DNA of 64,000 nucleotides from Parapristionchus giblindavisi. Taxonomy: Eukaryota > Nematoda > Chromadorea > Rhabditida > Diplogasteridae. Below the pieces are notes generated by a model. That model saw nothing but the letters and a program-made list of their open reading frames with translations, had not been told where the DNA came from and searched no databases. Within the stretch, counting starts at the first letter, position 1; each line of letters opens with the position of its first letter. Position numbers and translations under genes: made by a program. The stretch spans positions 62,001 to 126,000 of the forward strand of contig CALSFV010000666.1 in the NCBI GenBank assembly GCA_943737045.1, read 5' to 3'. Positions 11,087 through 23,027 of this stretch are shown here, piece by piece.

Positions 11087-14000
11087 TTAGGCGCAGTGGA
11101 CGGAACCGGCGTCATCGATAAATGCCCCGTTAGCGGTAAAGGTGATCACTCCAGCGTCAATACGTACGAACGCCGTCTGTTGTTGCGCTCCCTGAAATGT
11201 GCACTTGTTAAAGGCACACCCCAAGCTAATTTTACTCTAATTTTACAAAACACAGAAGCACTTTTAACATTGACTAAATCAGCCTTTGATAACAACATAT
11301 TCTGAAAAAAATTAAAAGTTGTTAGAATATTTCTATGCTGACTACTCTATTCAATTATTCTTATTCCCTAATCTATCTCTTCCTACAATCAGAAAAAAAA
11401 ACGTGTAAAAATCTATACAGCCTTTTAAGACACCGGCTCAGTAAGATTCGAGGGTTGTGCCAGTGACCCCGGACATCGACCTCACCGATTTGGCCCAAAA
11501 TTTTTTTATGGATACCCCCATGGGTCCCCATCACAAAATGGGTATTCATTTGTGCGGGTTCCTTGAAACACAGATGTGACGGGTTTTCGAATTTTGAAAA
11601 CTCGATTTTCACCGAAAAAAAATGGAGCGACCTAGGACCAATGTCAGTGTCGATTAATTATAAGTATAAATAGACAACAAAAACTGGCTATACGACGGTC
11701 CGGAGATCCGATCGCAAACTGATTTTTTTGCCTTCTCAAAACATTCAAAAATTAATTAAAATTTCAAAACAAAAAAGTGCAGTCCAATTTTTGCCTTATC
11801 TTATAGAGCAAAAAATTCCGCGTCGAATAAGGGAAAAAAATCAAAAATCGAAGGACCCGTCTTTTGAGATAAATGGACCTGACGTTGACCCGGAAATATT
11901 ATTGCTTTCAAACCCCCTCATTTTTGTACTCATATTGAAGAGCTCGTCGAGTAGAACAACTTTCATGTTGAACGTTTTTTCTGAAACTCATGTACAAGAG
12001 AGTTTCACACGTTTTCATGCTAATTTTGAGTAAAACGAAAATAAAATATTTTTAAAACGAAAAAGTGCAGTCCAATTTTTACCTCATCTTATAGAGCAAA
12101 AAATTCCGCGTCGAATAAGGGGAAAAAATGAAAAATCGAAGGACCCGTCTTTTGAGATAAATGAACCTGAAGTTGTCCAGAAAATATTTTTGTTTTCAAA
12201 CCCCCTCGTGTTTGTACTCAAATTGAAGAGCTCGTCGAGTATAACAACTTTTATGTTGAGCATTTTGTTTGAAACGCATGCACAAGAGAAATACATGAGT
12301 TTAATTAATTCACACCGTTTTTCAAACAAGTTTGAGTAAAACAATAAACAATAACAATAGTAAATATTTTTTGTGCACAAAATGCTTCCGCCAATATTGT
12401 AGAACTCAAAAATCCATATTTAGTTTGTTGTTTCACGAAAAAAATTTTAGTATACTGAAAAATAAGGACTCGAAAATGGTCTTGGAAAAAAAGTTGTCGG
12501 ATCCTTGCCATGTATATGCTCATTTTAAAGTACTCGTCGAGTACGTCATTTCTCATGTTGGTCGTATTCTATGAAAGTCGTTTGTTCTCAAGATACAAGC
12601 GATCGAAATGATTTGGATCCAATAAATCATAATTCATGTATTTCTCTTGTAAATGAGTTTCAGACAAAACGTTCAACATAAAAGTTGTTCTACTCGACGA
12701 GCTCTTCAATATGAGTACAAACATGAGGGGGTTTGAAAGCAATAATATTTTCGGGTCAACGTCAGGTCCATTTATCTCAAAAGACGGGTCCTTCGATTTT
12801 TGATTTTTTTCCCTTATTCGACGCGGAATTTTTTGCTCTATAAGATAAGGCAAAAATTGGACTGCACTTTTTTGTTTTGAAATTTTAATTAATTTTTGAA
12901 TGTTTTGAGAAGGCAAAAAAATCAGTTTGCGATCGGATCTCCGGACCGTCGTATAGCCAGTTTTTGTTGTCTATTTATACTTATAATTAATCGACACTAA
13001 CATTGGTCCTAGGTCGCTCCATTTTTTTTCGGTGAAAATCGAGTTTTCAAAATTCGAAAACCCGTCACATCTGTGTTTCAAGGAACCCGCCCAAATGAAT
13101 ACCCATTTTGTGATGGGGACCCATGGGGGTATCCATAAAAAAATTTTGGGCCAAATCGGTGAGGTCGATGTCCGGCACTTCCTGGAATCTCACTGAGCCG
13201 ATGTCTTAATGTGTTCTAGTGAACACATCAAATTGTTTTTCACCTTTTTCCAATTTACACCCCAAAAGCTGTTAATTAGAACACATATTTTCTAGACGTA
13301 CTCAAATTTTTGCACTTCTCAACAGGCAAGAGGAACAGAGTTTAAACCATGGCCGATAAATACAAAAATGCTCACATTTTCATCGTTATATGCGACACCA
13401 TTCGGGCAAGAGATAGTACAGAGCGACCATGCACACTCAACCGTTGCATCAGTCAGATCTCCTGCGCCATCGAGAATATCGTCGAGCGCTGCTTCTAAAA
13501 ATTATATTTTTAAAATATTCCAAAAAGCTACATAGTTTCTTTTTCAGCATGTTCTTTCTCTGTAACTGTGTGTAAGTGGTTAACAAAAATATTGATTCAA
13601 TCACACGTGCGCAAACAAGATTTTTTTTCAATAATAATAATAACCAAGCACAACACTAAAATACCATTTTTTCAATAACATTTAAAAAAATACAATGTTT
13701 GCTTACCGTCGGTTCGACAATTAACATGAGATACTTGTCCAGACCAGTCACCGCCAAGGCACCTGAGCTGCCCAATCGACCCGGGTGTAAACTGCAAGAT
13801 CAAGTTCAAAATCAACAAAGTGGACCTTCTTGGAGAGAATAACTACATATACTTAACTGAAATTCGCTAAGAACTTAGCAAAATAATCTTTAAAAGCACA
13901 CCCTGAGACAATTTTACTCTCCACTCGGGTCACACTCTCTCGCAGACAAGGAAAGCGAGAGAGCATTGCGAGAGCGGGGAATATCAAAGCATCTCCGGAT

Positions 14001-17000
14001 GTTCCTATTAGGAATTTAGTGGTAATTTGTTTCGACCCTTTTATGACAAATTTCGTGGATGAAGAAGAACGACTTACTTTCTGATTTTCTACAATAGTTC
14101 CGGATTTGCAGGTCGCATACCAATCGCCGCTATTCTCATCCTTGTAGTATTTCAGTTGAGAGAAATCACATTGGGCGCCGGCATCATTGCACACTGCAGT
14201 GTCCTCTTGCAGCGGCACACATTCTGCGTTTTCTGGTAGAGTTGGCACGATTACGGCTAAAATGATTCAGTTTTATAATTTTATTATAATTATGTATAAT
14301 TATTATTATGTATCGTTTTACATTGTTTGCTGATAATGAGAGTATTGTCTACTGCTACACGGCGGTGGCGGCTACTAACACAGACGGATTTTACTTTAGT
14401 TTATCCCCGTGTCTCTCGTAAATACATTCTTATTTTTAGTATTAACAACTAGGGTTGGCAATAACGCACACGCATTGCGGGCCCGAAATGCTTTGTAAAA
14501 TCATTGCGGGACCGCAATGGTATTGCGGGCCTGCAACGACTACTTTATTCATATCTGGTCATTTTTTTGTGATCGATCGTTCTTCTGTTCTCTTCAGTTT
14601 CCTTCACTCTCTCGTTTGCTTGAGTGAACAGAATCATTGCGGACCCGCAATTCCATTGCGGGCCCGTAATGATTTTACACCGCACTGCGGGCCCGCAATC
14701 ATTAGAAATAAAGAGTCAAGACCATTACGGGCCCGCAACCCCCGAATAGCCAACTCTATTAACAACGCTGTCAATATTTTGATACACTTTATTGAAATAA
14801 GTATGTTTTTCCATTGTAACCAAACATATTCTTCTTCTAACAACTTACAGTCCGGATCCGTGAATTGACAGGTAACACTGCCTGCAGCATCGGCGACATT
14901 CCAATCGCCTCCTGCGCATAGAAGAGTTGTTCCTTGAACCAATTGAAGATCGGTCTTCTAGAAAACGTTGATATTCGAAATACGTTTAACAAATTTTCAT
15001 CTCTTGATAAATTGATATTAAGATGGGTATGTATATGTATACCAATACAACTTTATCCTTAAAGATGGTGGCCCGCGAATGTTCAGATAAATCACTACAC
15101 CCCTCTTGTGCGAATGCAAAATGATATGAGAAGAGTTAGCGCAGCCTCTCATCTATCCCATAGCGCAGTGGTAAACGTTCCGACTCGTTACCCGTTTGAC
15201 GCAAGTTCGAAACCTATTGCCGAATTTCCTCAATTTTCTAAATGCGCGCCCTTCCCTGAACCGGGCCTGATGGTTCATTAATGTTTCTAGCGATCAATAG
15301 ACTAAATCAGCACAAAATAAATAGTGTACTGTACGTAGAATAACTTTTGCTACCTTTCTGTCTTCACAGTTTGTTCACGAAAATATTCGTGGGACACCAC
15401 CTTTAATCTTAAGAATTATAATGAAAAGTTAGATGATACCTATAACCTAAGCGAAGCTAGGGCACAATCTAACCTTTTGTTCTTTTATAGATTATATATG
15501 ATATGTATATTCAAGTTAGCCTAGGTGAGTCGGAGGCGATGTACCGAAATCGCACCCGGGGTTAGATCGCAGAATCAACAAAAATAAGGAACTGGAAATT
15601 CTTACCGTATACCAAAGTTGCGCGTTGTCTGGACAACTCGCCGTGCAGTCATCCACAACTGTTGCAGTGCATAAAGCACCCTTAGGGCATACATTGACAT
15701 CATACATCATCTCGGGACAGGAGCAACCTTCTGAAACGATCACCGTATCAACACACTGTCACTATCAATAATTGTGTCGCTCAATGAATATCTCACTTTG
15801 GAAAATCATGGTGTCATGATTCGTCAGAACCATTATGAATCATTTTGGCAGTTCAAATGCGATTGTGGCCGAATGAGGCATAATGAGGGTTGTTATTCTT
15901 CCTATTCATGGTTTTGTTTCTCTCTAGCCTAGTTAATCGCCAAAATATCAAGTGCTCATAAAATAGTGATTCGCAAATGAAAAAAAAATTCAAAATGGTT
16001 TTCAAAATGGATATTCCGTTCGTGTTTCGAATGTGGACATCCTAAAGAGAGAAGATAGAGTGCGCCTCAAATACTAATGAAAGAACTAATCTATAATTCC
16101 ACCTATTTGGTTCTCAGCCTGTCAAAGCATGAATGAATGAATTGTGTTGCATTGTAACGATGTTTTCTACTTGATATTTACTTTACGAAACGCGTTTCGC
16201 ATTGATTACTCTTGCTGATCTCTTGCTTTTTGCTTTTTACTTTGTGGACGTACAGTCGCGTTTTCCCGTTTTCGTTTTTGTGTTTTCATGGAATTCATTT
16301 CACCACTTGGAAACTCCAGGGAAATCATTTTGCTGGACGTATGCAGGGTAAAGCGGAAACTATTCAACGGTAAAAGTGATTTAAAGGGAAAAAACGCGAC
16401 TGTACATACAGCCACTGATAATACGCTTATGACCACAAATCGTACCTTTAAAAGTACTACTGACATGAGAGCAGATTACAATATTTCATATTGTAAGTTA
16501 CTTACCACATATAAAAGCAGTGTCAGCACTTATGGCATCTCCGGAGGTGGAGTCGAAAGTGAGCGCCTGGGGGCCAATATCACACACTCCTTTTTCGTAG
16601 TATTTGTTCTTCAAATGTACTTATTTAGAGATCATTATCTTTCCCACTATGCCCTTCATTGACATTTACGCACGAAACACAAAATAATATGTAAAATAAG
16701 GCGTCAATATCGATACTCACTGTCTTAGACTTCATAACAGTGTTAACTGGACATTTGTAGGCACAAGTTGGACCGTCTTTAAGGGGGGTAGGAGACAGCT
16801 GAAATTACTGAATGTTTAGTAGAAAATTATGCGTCATTAGTACAGCCAATAGGCTCATCTAGCTTCAGAATGATAAAAACTTCCTAACCAACAATAAATT
16901 TTTCAATGAGCTACATTTTCAAGCTTTTCTTCTATTCTCACAAAAGCAGAAACTATTTTAAAACGATATTCTCTCTCCGACATCATTGGCAATACTATTT

Positions 17001-20000
17001 ATTTTCTATCTTTTCAAAAATAATTAAATAGAAAAAGCACATTAGGAGGAGGCGTGTAGAAGGCCATAATCGCTGCTGTGCAGTCGTCACAAGTGCTAGC
17101 TGAAAGAAAGTTTTTATTCTAGAAATCACAATTTAGCAGTTTTAATCAAACGATTTTTGATGTAGTGTTTGATGCGTTTAAAAAAATCAAGGAGAAATAT
17201 TATGAAAACATTTTTGTTGAGTATGGTATATTATTGGCTTTAACTTTGCTAGCCCATCATATATTTTGACGATTCTTCTTCTTTTCCATTAGACTGCATT
17301 AGATTATCATCGACTACGTTGAAGACGAAAGTATGATTTCGTTGCATTTTCTAAATTTTCATTTTTTTTAAAAATTTTTTTTCGAAACGGTCGGTCCCTA
17401 AGTTTATGTATGTGCTATCCCTAACTAAGCTCATGTGCTATTCAAAAGTCACGAAAAGAAAAAAAAGGGATAGCGGGCATGAAAAATGATAAAAATGATT
17501 TTTTTTAAATATTTTTTTTGGAACAGAAGATAATCACTGACGTTTTCCGCAAACAATGCCTGTCACTGCAGCATCCGGGGCATTTCCGTTGATAAGCAAT
17601 TCGTTGTTGACACAAGTGACGACAGCGCCGGCCGTCGCTGTAGTAGAGCTAGTCTGAATTATTATTTAAAGGCACTCTCCGAGCTAATAAGAACCACTCC
17701 GCTCTGGTGACACTCTCTCGCTTTCATTGTCTACGTTTACCAGAGAGTGTTGCTAATGGGTAGAGTACAATAAGCTTAGGATGTGTGTTTAAAGCGACAC
17801 CAAAAGCTAATTTGAAACTCTCTGCTCTGGCCGTATTCTCTCGCTTTCTTTGTCTGTGAGAGAGTATTGCTAATGCGTAGAGTATAATTGCTTGGGGTGT
17901 GCCTTTAAGAAAATGCGAATTTATTCGATGAACCGATCAGTTTGAGCGAACAACTAACCAGAGTATACATTTGTAGTGCCGCATCACATTCATATTCGTT
18001 GCAGCCGTCGACAATATTGATCGTCTGAAATATCGATGGTGTTTTGAAAAATGTTCTTGAAAGTCGAATAATGAAAGGTACGCACAGGTTTGGCGACGCA
18101 GGCAACTTCTTCGTTAGTTTTGCAATCAGCGAATGTAGGATCGACTAGTAACGTGGTAGCGCATGCAGAGCACAGTTCTGAAAAAATATTCGATTTTAGT
18201 CCATAATCAGTGTTTGTTGATCTGATTCGACTTCCGAAACTAATCTTTTCTCGAAATTCATAGGAAACTAAGCTTTCCTATTTGTTTTCATTTCAGCACA
18301 CATTACTTGTGCAAATTTATGTTTCCAAGGATTGCACAAAGTTCAAATAGAAAAAAAATGTCATACTGTCTTTAGCGCAGGTGACTTGTGGTGTGACGAC
18401 ATCCACTCCTTCATTCTGCCATTTTCCATCAACGCAAATGAGCTAGAAATCACACAACTATTTATTTATTTCAATGCTTTTCTCTTATTCGTAGCTCATA
18501 TATTCCGCATAAAATGTACTTGTATAATTGCCTTGCTGATAACCAGACAAAGAACTATCGATTAACTCTCCACTTTTTCCTACCTTCCTTCCTCGCTCTC
18601 TCTGATCTACCTACTATCTCGTTTTTATTCCCTCTCTAAACATCTCTCTCTCTCGTACCAAAGCAAATGTATTGTATACAGTCAATAAGTATGGTGTGCT
18701 TCGATCGTATAATCGTAGCCACAAAGAAAGCACTTGTGTTCTAACCTCATCGGTCGTCTCCGGATCATTGGCACCGTCTTGCACTCCAACTACGTAAGGA
18801 GCTGGACAACTGTAAAAATATTTTATCCAAAGTAAGAGATTCATCAGCATATGGACTAATAATAAGACAAAGCACGGAAAGGCAGTAATTCCAAAAGAGA
18901 CGGAGATGATTTGCTTGATTATTCTTTGCTACCGCTTAGGTATCACTTTTACTTTTTGCAAAGACAACCAAAAATGTAATATTATCCTTAGAAAAAAACA
19001 CTCTATCATATAATGGCACCCATCCCAACCGCTTGGTTGTCCCGAAGTAAAGTTTATTGAATTATGTTACTTACACAATTTTGTTTTCATCAGATGTGTC
19101 CAATTGGGCCTCATCGCATTCGTAGCCGACAGGGCAGCCTGCTGTGGTTGGAGGTAGAGTGCACGTCTCTGAAACCGGATTATTATCTATCCTTTGTTCA
19201 AATGTTGTGATAGGAAAAAGAAAAGAAAAGCGCAGAACTTTTTAGGCGACTCTCTTTTCTGTCAAGTTTTCTTTAGAGATGCTTATTTCGACAAGACAAG
19301 ACAAGTCAAGACATGTCGTTGTTTAAAAGTAGTATTATGCAGCAAATCAAAAGGAGCCAAGGGAAATTGTTCAACGTACTGCTGAGACAACTGTAGATCA
19401 TACTCGTCTGAGGAGCATCATTTAGGAAGAATCCGCCTTTCAAAGCCCTGAATAACAAAGTAAATTCATACTCTGACCATGTATTGTTGAACCTACTCAT
19501 TCACTTCGCTTATCTGCTAGAGGATGTTTCAACTTAAAGGCACACCCCGAGCTAATTTGAAACTCTCCGCTCTGACAATGCTCGCTCGCTTTCTCTGTAT
19601 ACGAGAATGTGCTGCCGAAGCGGAGAGTAGAAAAAAAAACTAAAACTGACGGGCAAGTGAGGCCAGTGACTGGAGCAGGATTGGCAGGATCCGAAACATC
19701 GTAGAGATTGGAACCCTCAGGGCACTTTACGTCCTGAGAAAGAGAATATGTATTTGAATTATGTGTATTACAGAAAATCAACACGTCGGCAAGATCAGGG
19801 GTCCGTCCAATCTGTCAAAAAAGATGCGAAGAAAGTTGCGAAGAAAGTTCGCAACTTTCGACGCAACTTTCGACGCAAGTTTTCTCTAAATCTCTCGAAA
19901 TACACACTCTCTAGTACTCTCTAACAACTTTCGATCGAAAGTTGCGTCGAAAGTTGCGACGAAAAGATGCGTCGAAAGATGCGAACTTTCTTGTGAGGTC

Positions 20001-22107
20001 GGTTAGAGCAGGCGAGAGAGTGTGCATTTGAAGAGGAGCAGAAAAAGTAAACGGAGCTTTACATAAAGTTGCGACGAAACTTGAATTTACAAAAGTGATA
20101 GTGTGATGGTGAAATTGTTATGGCTCAACTCCTTATGAGTGTGTGTTCAATATGTTATAATGTTTTTTTAAAGAAAACTCTTATTATTTATACAAAAACT
20201 GCAAAAGAAGTCGTGTGCGCGCTCACGGATTTTCGTTTGACCTCTAGCTAGAAGGGGCGGGGCGACGTCACCAAACCCGTCTGGGGTTTGCCGAAGTCGT
20301 TAATACAAGTATGTAAACCCCTTGTCTATGTGAGGGGTAGGAGAGCTTTCGGACGAAAGTTGCGAAGAAAGTTCGCATCTTTCTGCTGAACTCTCGCTAG
20401 AAAGTTGCGAACTTTCTTCTGAACTTTCGATCGAAAGTGACAGATTGGACGGACCCCAGGAATGCGCACGCTAGGTGTCTCGCGGGAATATTTTTAACAT
20501 CAAAGTACTAGTTTTGAAGTGACCTTTTACGGTTAATTGTCGTCGGTTAATATACTGTTTATACAAGTTTTTATCATTTATATGTACATATTTGTCGTAA
20601 AAAAACATATTGAGATCTAAAAGAAAAAAATACTCCTATCCTTTCTCTTTCCTTTATCTTAGTATTTACAACAGATTTGTCATACTCTTATACTTTTAAT
20701 ACGAATTCTAAATTTTTTGCATGAAAAGGTTTCAAGCACTTTTTCATGCGAAAATCGATTCCGATGGGCAATTTTAGGAACGAACTTGATCATTTCCATT
20801 TTGAACCAGTTCCATGGTCGCCTTGGTGTATCCAGTGGGAGCGTCTTCAGTGGACATTATGACGTCCAGTTCGGGACAGTCAGCTAAATGTATTTTTGTA
20901 TTTTGTATTTGTTTTGTATGTACTGTATTTTTTGTATTTCATATTTTTTGTATTTCATATTGTTAATATTTCCAATCATGATCAAAAACTTTTTAACACA
21001 AAGCGTTGGAATGCGCATTATATTATATAAGAAGTGTAGTAGTCAGCAAACGGAGAACCTACCGGTAGCGCAGGCGACCTTGGCGGTACCGGGAAGATCC
21101 ATCTCCGTATCGGGAGATGTGTAGACCCACTTGCCCGAATTTGGCCTGAAATTTATCATTTCGTTAGAAAACACCCAAAGAAAAAGCCAACCTTATTCAT
21201 CTACATAATTGCAACAAAAAAAATACACCTATAAAAAATAAAAATCCTTGAAAGCCTTTTATACAACGGTTATTCAGTTTGTGTTGTAATAATGAATAAA
21301 ATTTGAAAAATTGATAATGGCCATGAAATTGTAAATAGTAAATACAAAAAAAAGAGAAAAAAAACGGACTTGCACACGGCAGTATATTCCTTGCTATCGA
21401 CAACAACGACCGTGCCGTCGACAACAGCAACCAAAGTTGTTCCCGCCGCGCAGCTCAAAACCTTAAATAGATGGATACATTATGGTCCTAACTGTTTAAT
21501 TTTATTGCTTAATTTTCTAATGTTATCCCTTTGAATCGAGGCAAAAAAATAATAACGGTCACCAATATGTTTGCGAAACTTGCCATATTTCCATTTTCAG
21601 TAGATGACGTTGGTGATGTGAGGGTGTAGATATCGTTATCGCCAGCAGGATAAAGTGGAGCAGCTGGACAGGGTGTTTCTGAAGAGTATGTATATGATGC
21701 GGCTCACAACGAGAGGGTGCTTCGACGATGTTTTTTTTTCTTTCAAGTGTATTAACCCTGATTAGGACACCTTTTGATGCAGATCACGAAAATCGACTTC
21801 AAAAAGTCACTTTTCCAGTTCGAACAAGCTAACTGTGTTAAATTACAATTTATGGAAGCTTCAGAAGTTAATTTTTGCTGACGAACTATTCATCACCGAC
21901 AGCTATCATTTTCTTGAGCATGAACATTTTATACGGAGAATTTGCAAAAAATAAATAAATAAATCTCTGGAACAATACCGATACTGGGCAACTCTAGGCG
22001 TCTTTTCAAGAAATAAAAAAAAATGACAAATTACCATTTCCTGGATTGACTGGAATGCATGAGCTCACGGCATTGACGAGCAATGCTATAGTCACAGCCG
22101 TCCGCAT
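11087..22107 (-). CDS. Secreted cysteine-rich multi-module protein, 22 exons, 685 aa (family not recognised)
   Basis: Exons, 5' to 3' on the minus strand: 22035-22107, 21584-21678, 21370-21461, 21063-21145, 20786-20883, 19651-19733, 19380-19447, 19075-19168, 18746-18809, 18367-18442, 18086-18177, 17959-18024, 17542-17653, 17041-17099, 16721-16798, 16506-16608, 15606-15730, 14849-14957, 14078-14256, 13707-13791, 13376-13494, 11087-11191. They sum to 2,058 nt, and codon phase agrees at every junction. Residues 1-16 are a signal peptide (MRTAVTIALLVNAVSS), so the product is probably secreted. The rest has about 47 cysteines in repeated modules with patterns such as CVDGKW...VTC, CAGGDW...VTC and CLGGDW...VNC, which faintly resemble sushi-like or nematode C6/DUF281-type extracellular modules; I cannot assign a family. 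There is no transmembrane segment near the C-terminus. Least certain are the acceptors of the exons ending at 16608 and 21461, the GC donor after 21584 and the GTGC donor after 17041. Confidence 0.82.
11429..13205. mobile_element. 1,777-bp fold-back TTAA element (right arm)
   Basis: Mirror copy of 1244-3020, flanked by TTAA at 11425-11428 and 13206-13209. It occupies the last intron (11192-13375) of the 22-exon gene and accounts for that intron's length. Differences from the left copy are almost nil. Confidence 0.88.
14452..14757. mobile_element. ~305-bp element rich in ATTGCGGGCCCGCAAT
   Basis: The ends are AGGGTTGGC and GCCAACTCT. Inside are at least five copies of the palindrome ATTGCGGGCCCGCAAT or close variants. 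A short relative is at 36193-36243. It lies in the intron between exons 18 and 19 of the 22-exon gene, only 56 bp outside the palindrome boundary at 14396. Confidence 0.7.
15063..15402. mobile_element. 340-bp TTAA-flanked element with tRNA-like segment (family F2)
   Basis: TTAA lies at 15059-15062 and 15403-15406. The terminal repeats are AGATGGTGGCCCGCGAAT and ATTCGTGGGACACCACCT. A plus-strand tRNA-like stretch at 15157-15222 has an A-box-like TAGCGCAGTGG and a B-box-like AGTTCGAAACC. It lies in the intron between exons 17 and 18 of the 22-exon gene. A near-equal-length relative is at 29782-30122. Confidence 0.8.
16253..16402. mobile_element. 150-bp fold-back MITE with TA target duplication
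   Basis: The ends are CAGTCGCGTTTTCCC and GGGAAAAAACGCGACTG, flanked by TA at 16251-16252 and 16403-16404. This is the Tc1/mariner pattern. It is intronic, between exons 16 and 17 of the 22-exon gene. Confidence 0.75.
17659..17912. mobile_element. Two tandem copies of the ~120-bp GCACACCCC MITE
   Basis: Copies at about 17659-17789 and 17790-17912 lie back to back in the intron between exons 12 and 13 of the 22-exon gene. Both keep the CTCTCG...GAGAGAGT core. Confidence 0.75.
18505..18695. mobile_element. 'CCGTATAAAAT' family MITE, intronic
   Basis: Begins near GCATAAAATGTACTTG and ends near TTGTATACAGTCAATA. It shares the AAAGAACTATCGATTAACTC and TCCTTCCTCGCTCTCTCTG blocks with 3785-3995. 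It lies in the intron between exons 9 and 10. Confidence 0.65.
19533..19637. mobile_element. GCACACCCC-family MITE, intronic
   Basis: AAAGGCACACCCCGAGCTAA start with the GCTCTGACAATGCTC core. It lies in the short intron between exons 6 and 7, ending 13 bp before exon 6's donor side. Confidence 0.7.
19798..20457. mobile_element. ~660-bp element with GGGGTCCGTCCAATCTGTC terminal repeats
   Basis: GGGGTCCGTCCAATCTGTC at 19798 is matched by GACAGATTGGACGGACCCC at the right end. The outer ~200 bp on each side consist of short direct and inverted copies of GAAAGTTGCGAAGAAAGTT. The middle is single-copy. It lies in the intron between exons 5 and 6, and no transposase is seen. Confidence 0.8.
20460..20785. 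other. Rest of intron 5, no further feature seen
   Basis: AT-rich intronic sequence between the 660-bp element and exon 5. I see no conserved signal in it. Confidence 0.5.
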
Positions 22108-22112
22108 CTAAA
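22103..22112 (-). promoter_or_regulatory. Splice acceptor abutting the start codon (probable trans-splice site)
   Basis: Minus-strand TTTTTAG is followed directly by ATG at 22107. Nematode mRNAs with spliced leaders often have such near-zero 5' untranslated regions. A cis-spliced 5' untranslated exon is the alternative. The ATG opens the signal peptide of the 22-exon gene, which fixes the start. Confidence 0.6.
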
Positions 22113-22911
22113 AATATATTTATACTTATCACATGCTCACGCATCAACGAGACAATCGAAATAATTATGACATAATAAGTAATCAATAAACTAAATACGA
22201 TTACTCTACTATTCCCGTATTTGAGAACGAAGTGATCAACCATCAATTATAGCTGCAAATATACTGTTCAAAAGCTTCGAAAAGAAAAGATAAAGTTTCG
22301 TTGCTTTGCATACTATCTCTCCTATTTTCGTTTCTTTTCCAATTATTTTCGCTGCTTTTGAACATCAGATCGCTAGCAGCACCATTCATGTATGCAATTC
22401 TAGAGAATTCTTGCTCACTATTGAACAATAAACTGGATTCATTCATAAAACGGGCCCCAGATCAAGCAAAAAAAAACGAAAAAAAAATGAACTGACGAAA
22501 CGAATTAAGAACAAACAGTGAAAGGATGACCTAGAATGATCGTAGCAATCTTGAGAAATGAGATTGAGTTATCTCAGGAATAGGAATATCATGAAATTGC
22601 ACTTCCCTAGGTAGCGCGCTTCATATAAGAAGAGGAGAAACCCGTCTCGAACATTGAGATATCTTTATCCTATCACTTTCTATCCCATTGTCCAAAAGGC
22701 GTGCACATTAAGTCTGTTTCAACAACGAGTTCGACAAGGAGTCAAAAATTCTTTTATCACTTGAGCTGTGATTTGACCTTTTTTTGACCGTTTCATGCCT
22801 TACGCCTTGGAAGGGCATATTTTCAATTGACGTTGTCAATTTTGTGAAAAGGATGGGAATAAATCTATTCAAATCTATATTGCTTATTCGTCATATGAAA
22901 CCTGCGCTAAT
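22108..22911. other. Putative upstream region of the 22-exon gene
   Basis: This 800-bp stretch upstream of the start codon has no coding evidence. 22262-22368 is a small fold-back (TGTTCAAAAGC ... GCTTTTGAACA). The minus-strand frame at 22243-22446 lies across that fold-back and has no recognisable motif. Promoter elements are not identifiable by eye. Confidence 0.4.
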
Positions 22912-23027
22912 TAAAGTGTGACCGAATTTGGAACTCTCCGCAATTTTCGCACTCTCTCGTTCTCTTTGCCTGCGAGAGAGTATTGCCGACGCTGAGAATA
23001 CAATTAGCTTGGGGTGTGCCGTTAAGA
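22912..23027. mobile_element. GCACACCCC-family MITE
   Basis: TTAAAGTGTGACC start, GAACTCTCCGC, GAGAGAGTATTGCC core and AGCTTGGGGTGTGCCGTTAA end. The copy is intergenic. Confidence 0.7.

Larger units (their letters stand above)
53..14396. repeat. Giant near-perfect palindrome (two ~7.07-kb inverted arms)
   Basis: Every feature of 53-7117 recurs inverted in 7332-14396, obeying x + x' = 14449. Examples are the exon at 193-371 with 14078-14256, the element at 1244-3020 with 11429-13205, and the minisatellite at 5473-5883 with 8566-8976. I found only a handful of differences: one base near 1835, three bases near 3640-3650, one base near 6815, and two compensating 1-bp homopolymer length differences near 6370 and 6570. 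The outer edge is sharp at 53/14396, where flanking sequence diverges. The edge on the right lies inside an intron of the 22-exon gene. The arms are therefore either a very recent inverted duplication or an assembly/chimeric-read product. Confidence 0.97.

Noticed and set aside
14455..14942. Frames rich in GPQ/RARN repeats
   Set aside because: Products of the ATTGCGGGCCCGCAAT element; only the short part at 14849-14957 on the minus strand is a real exon.
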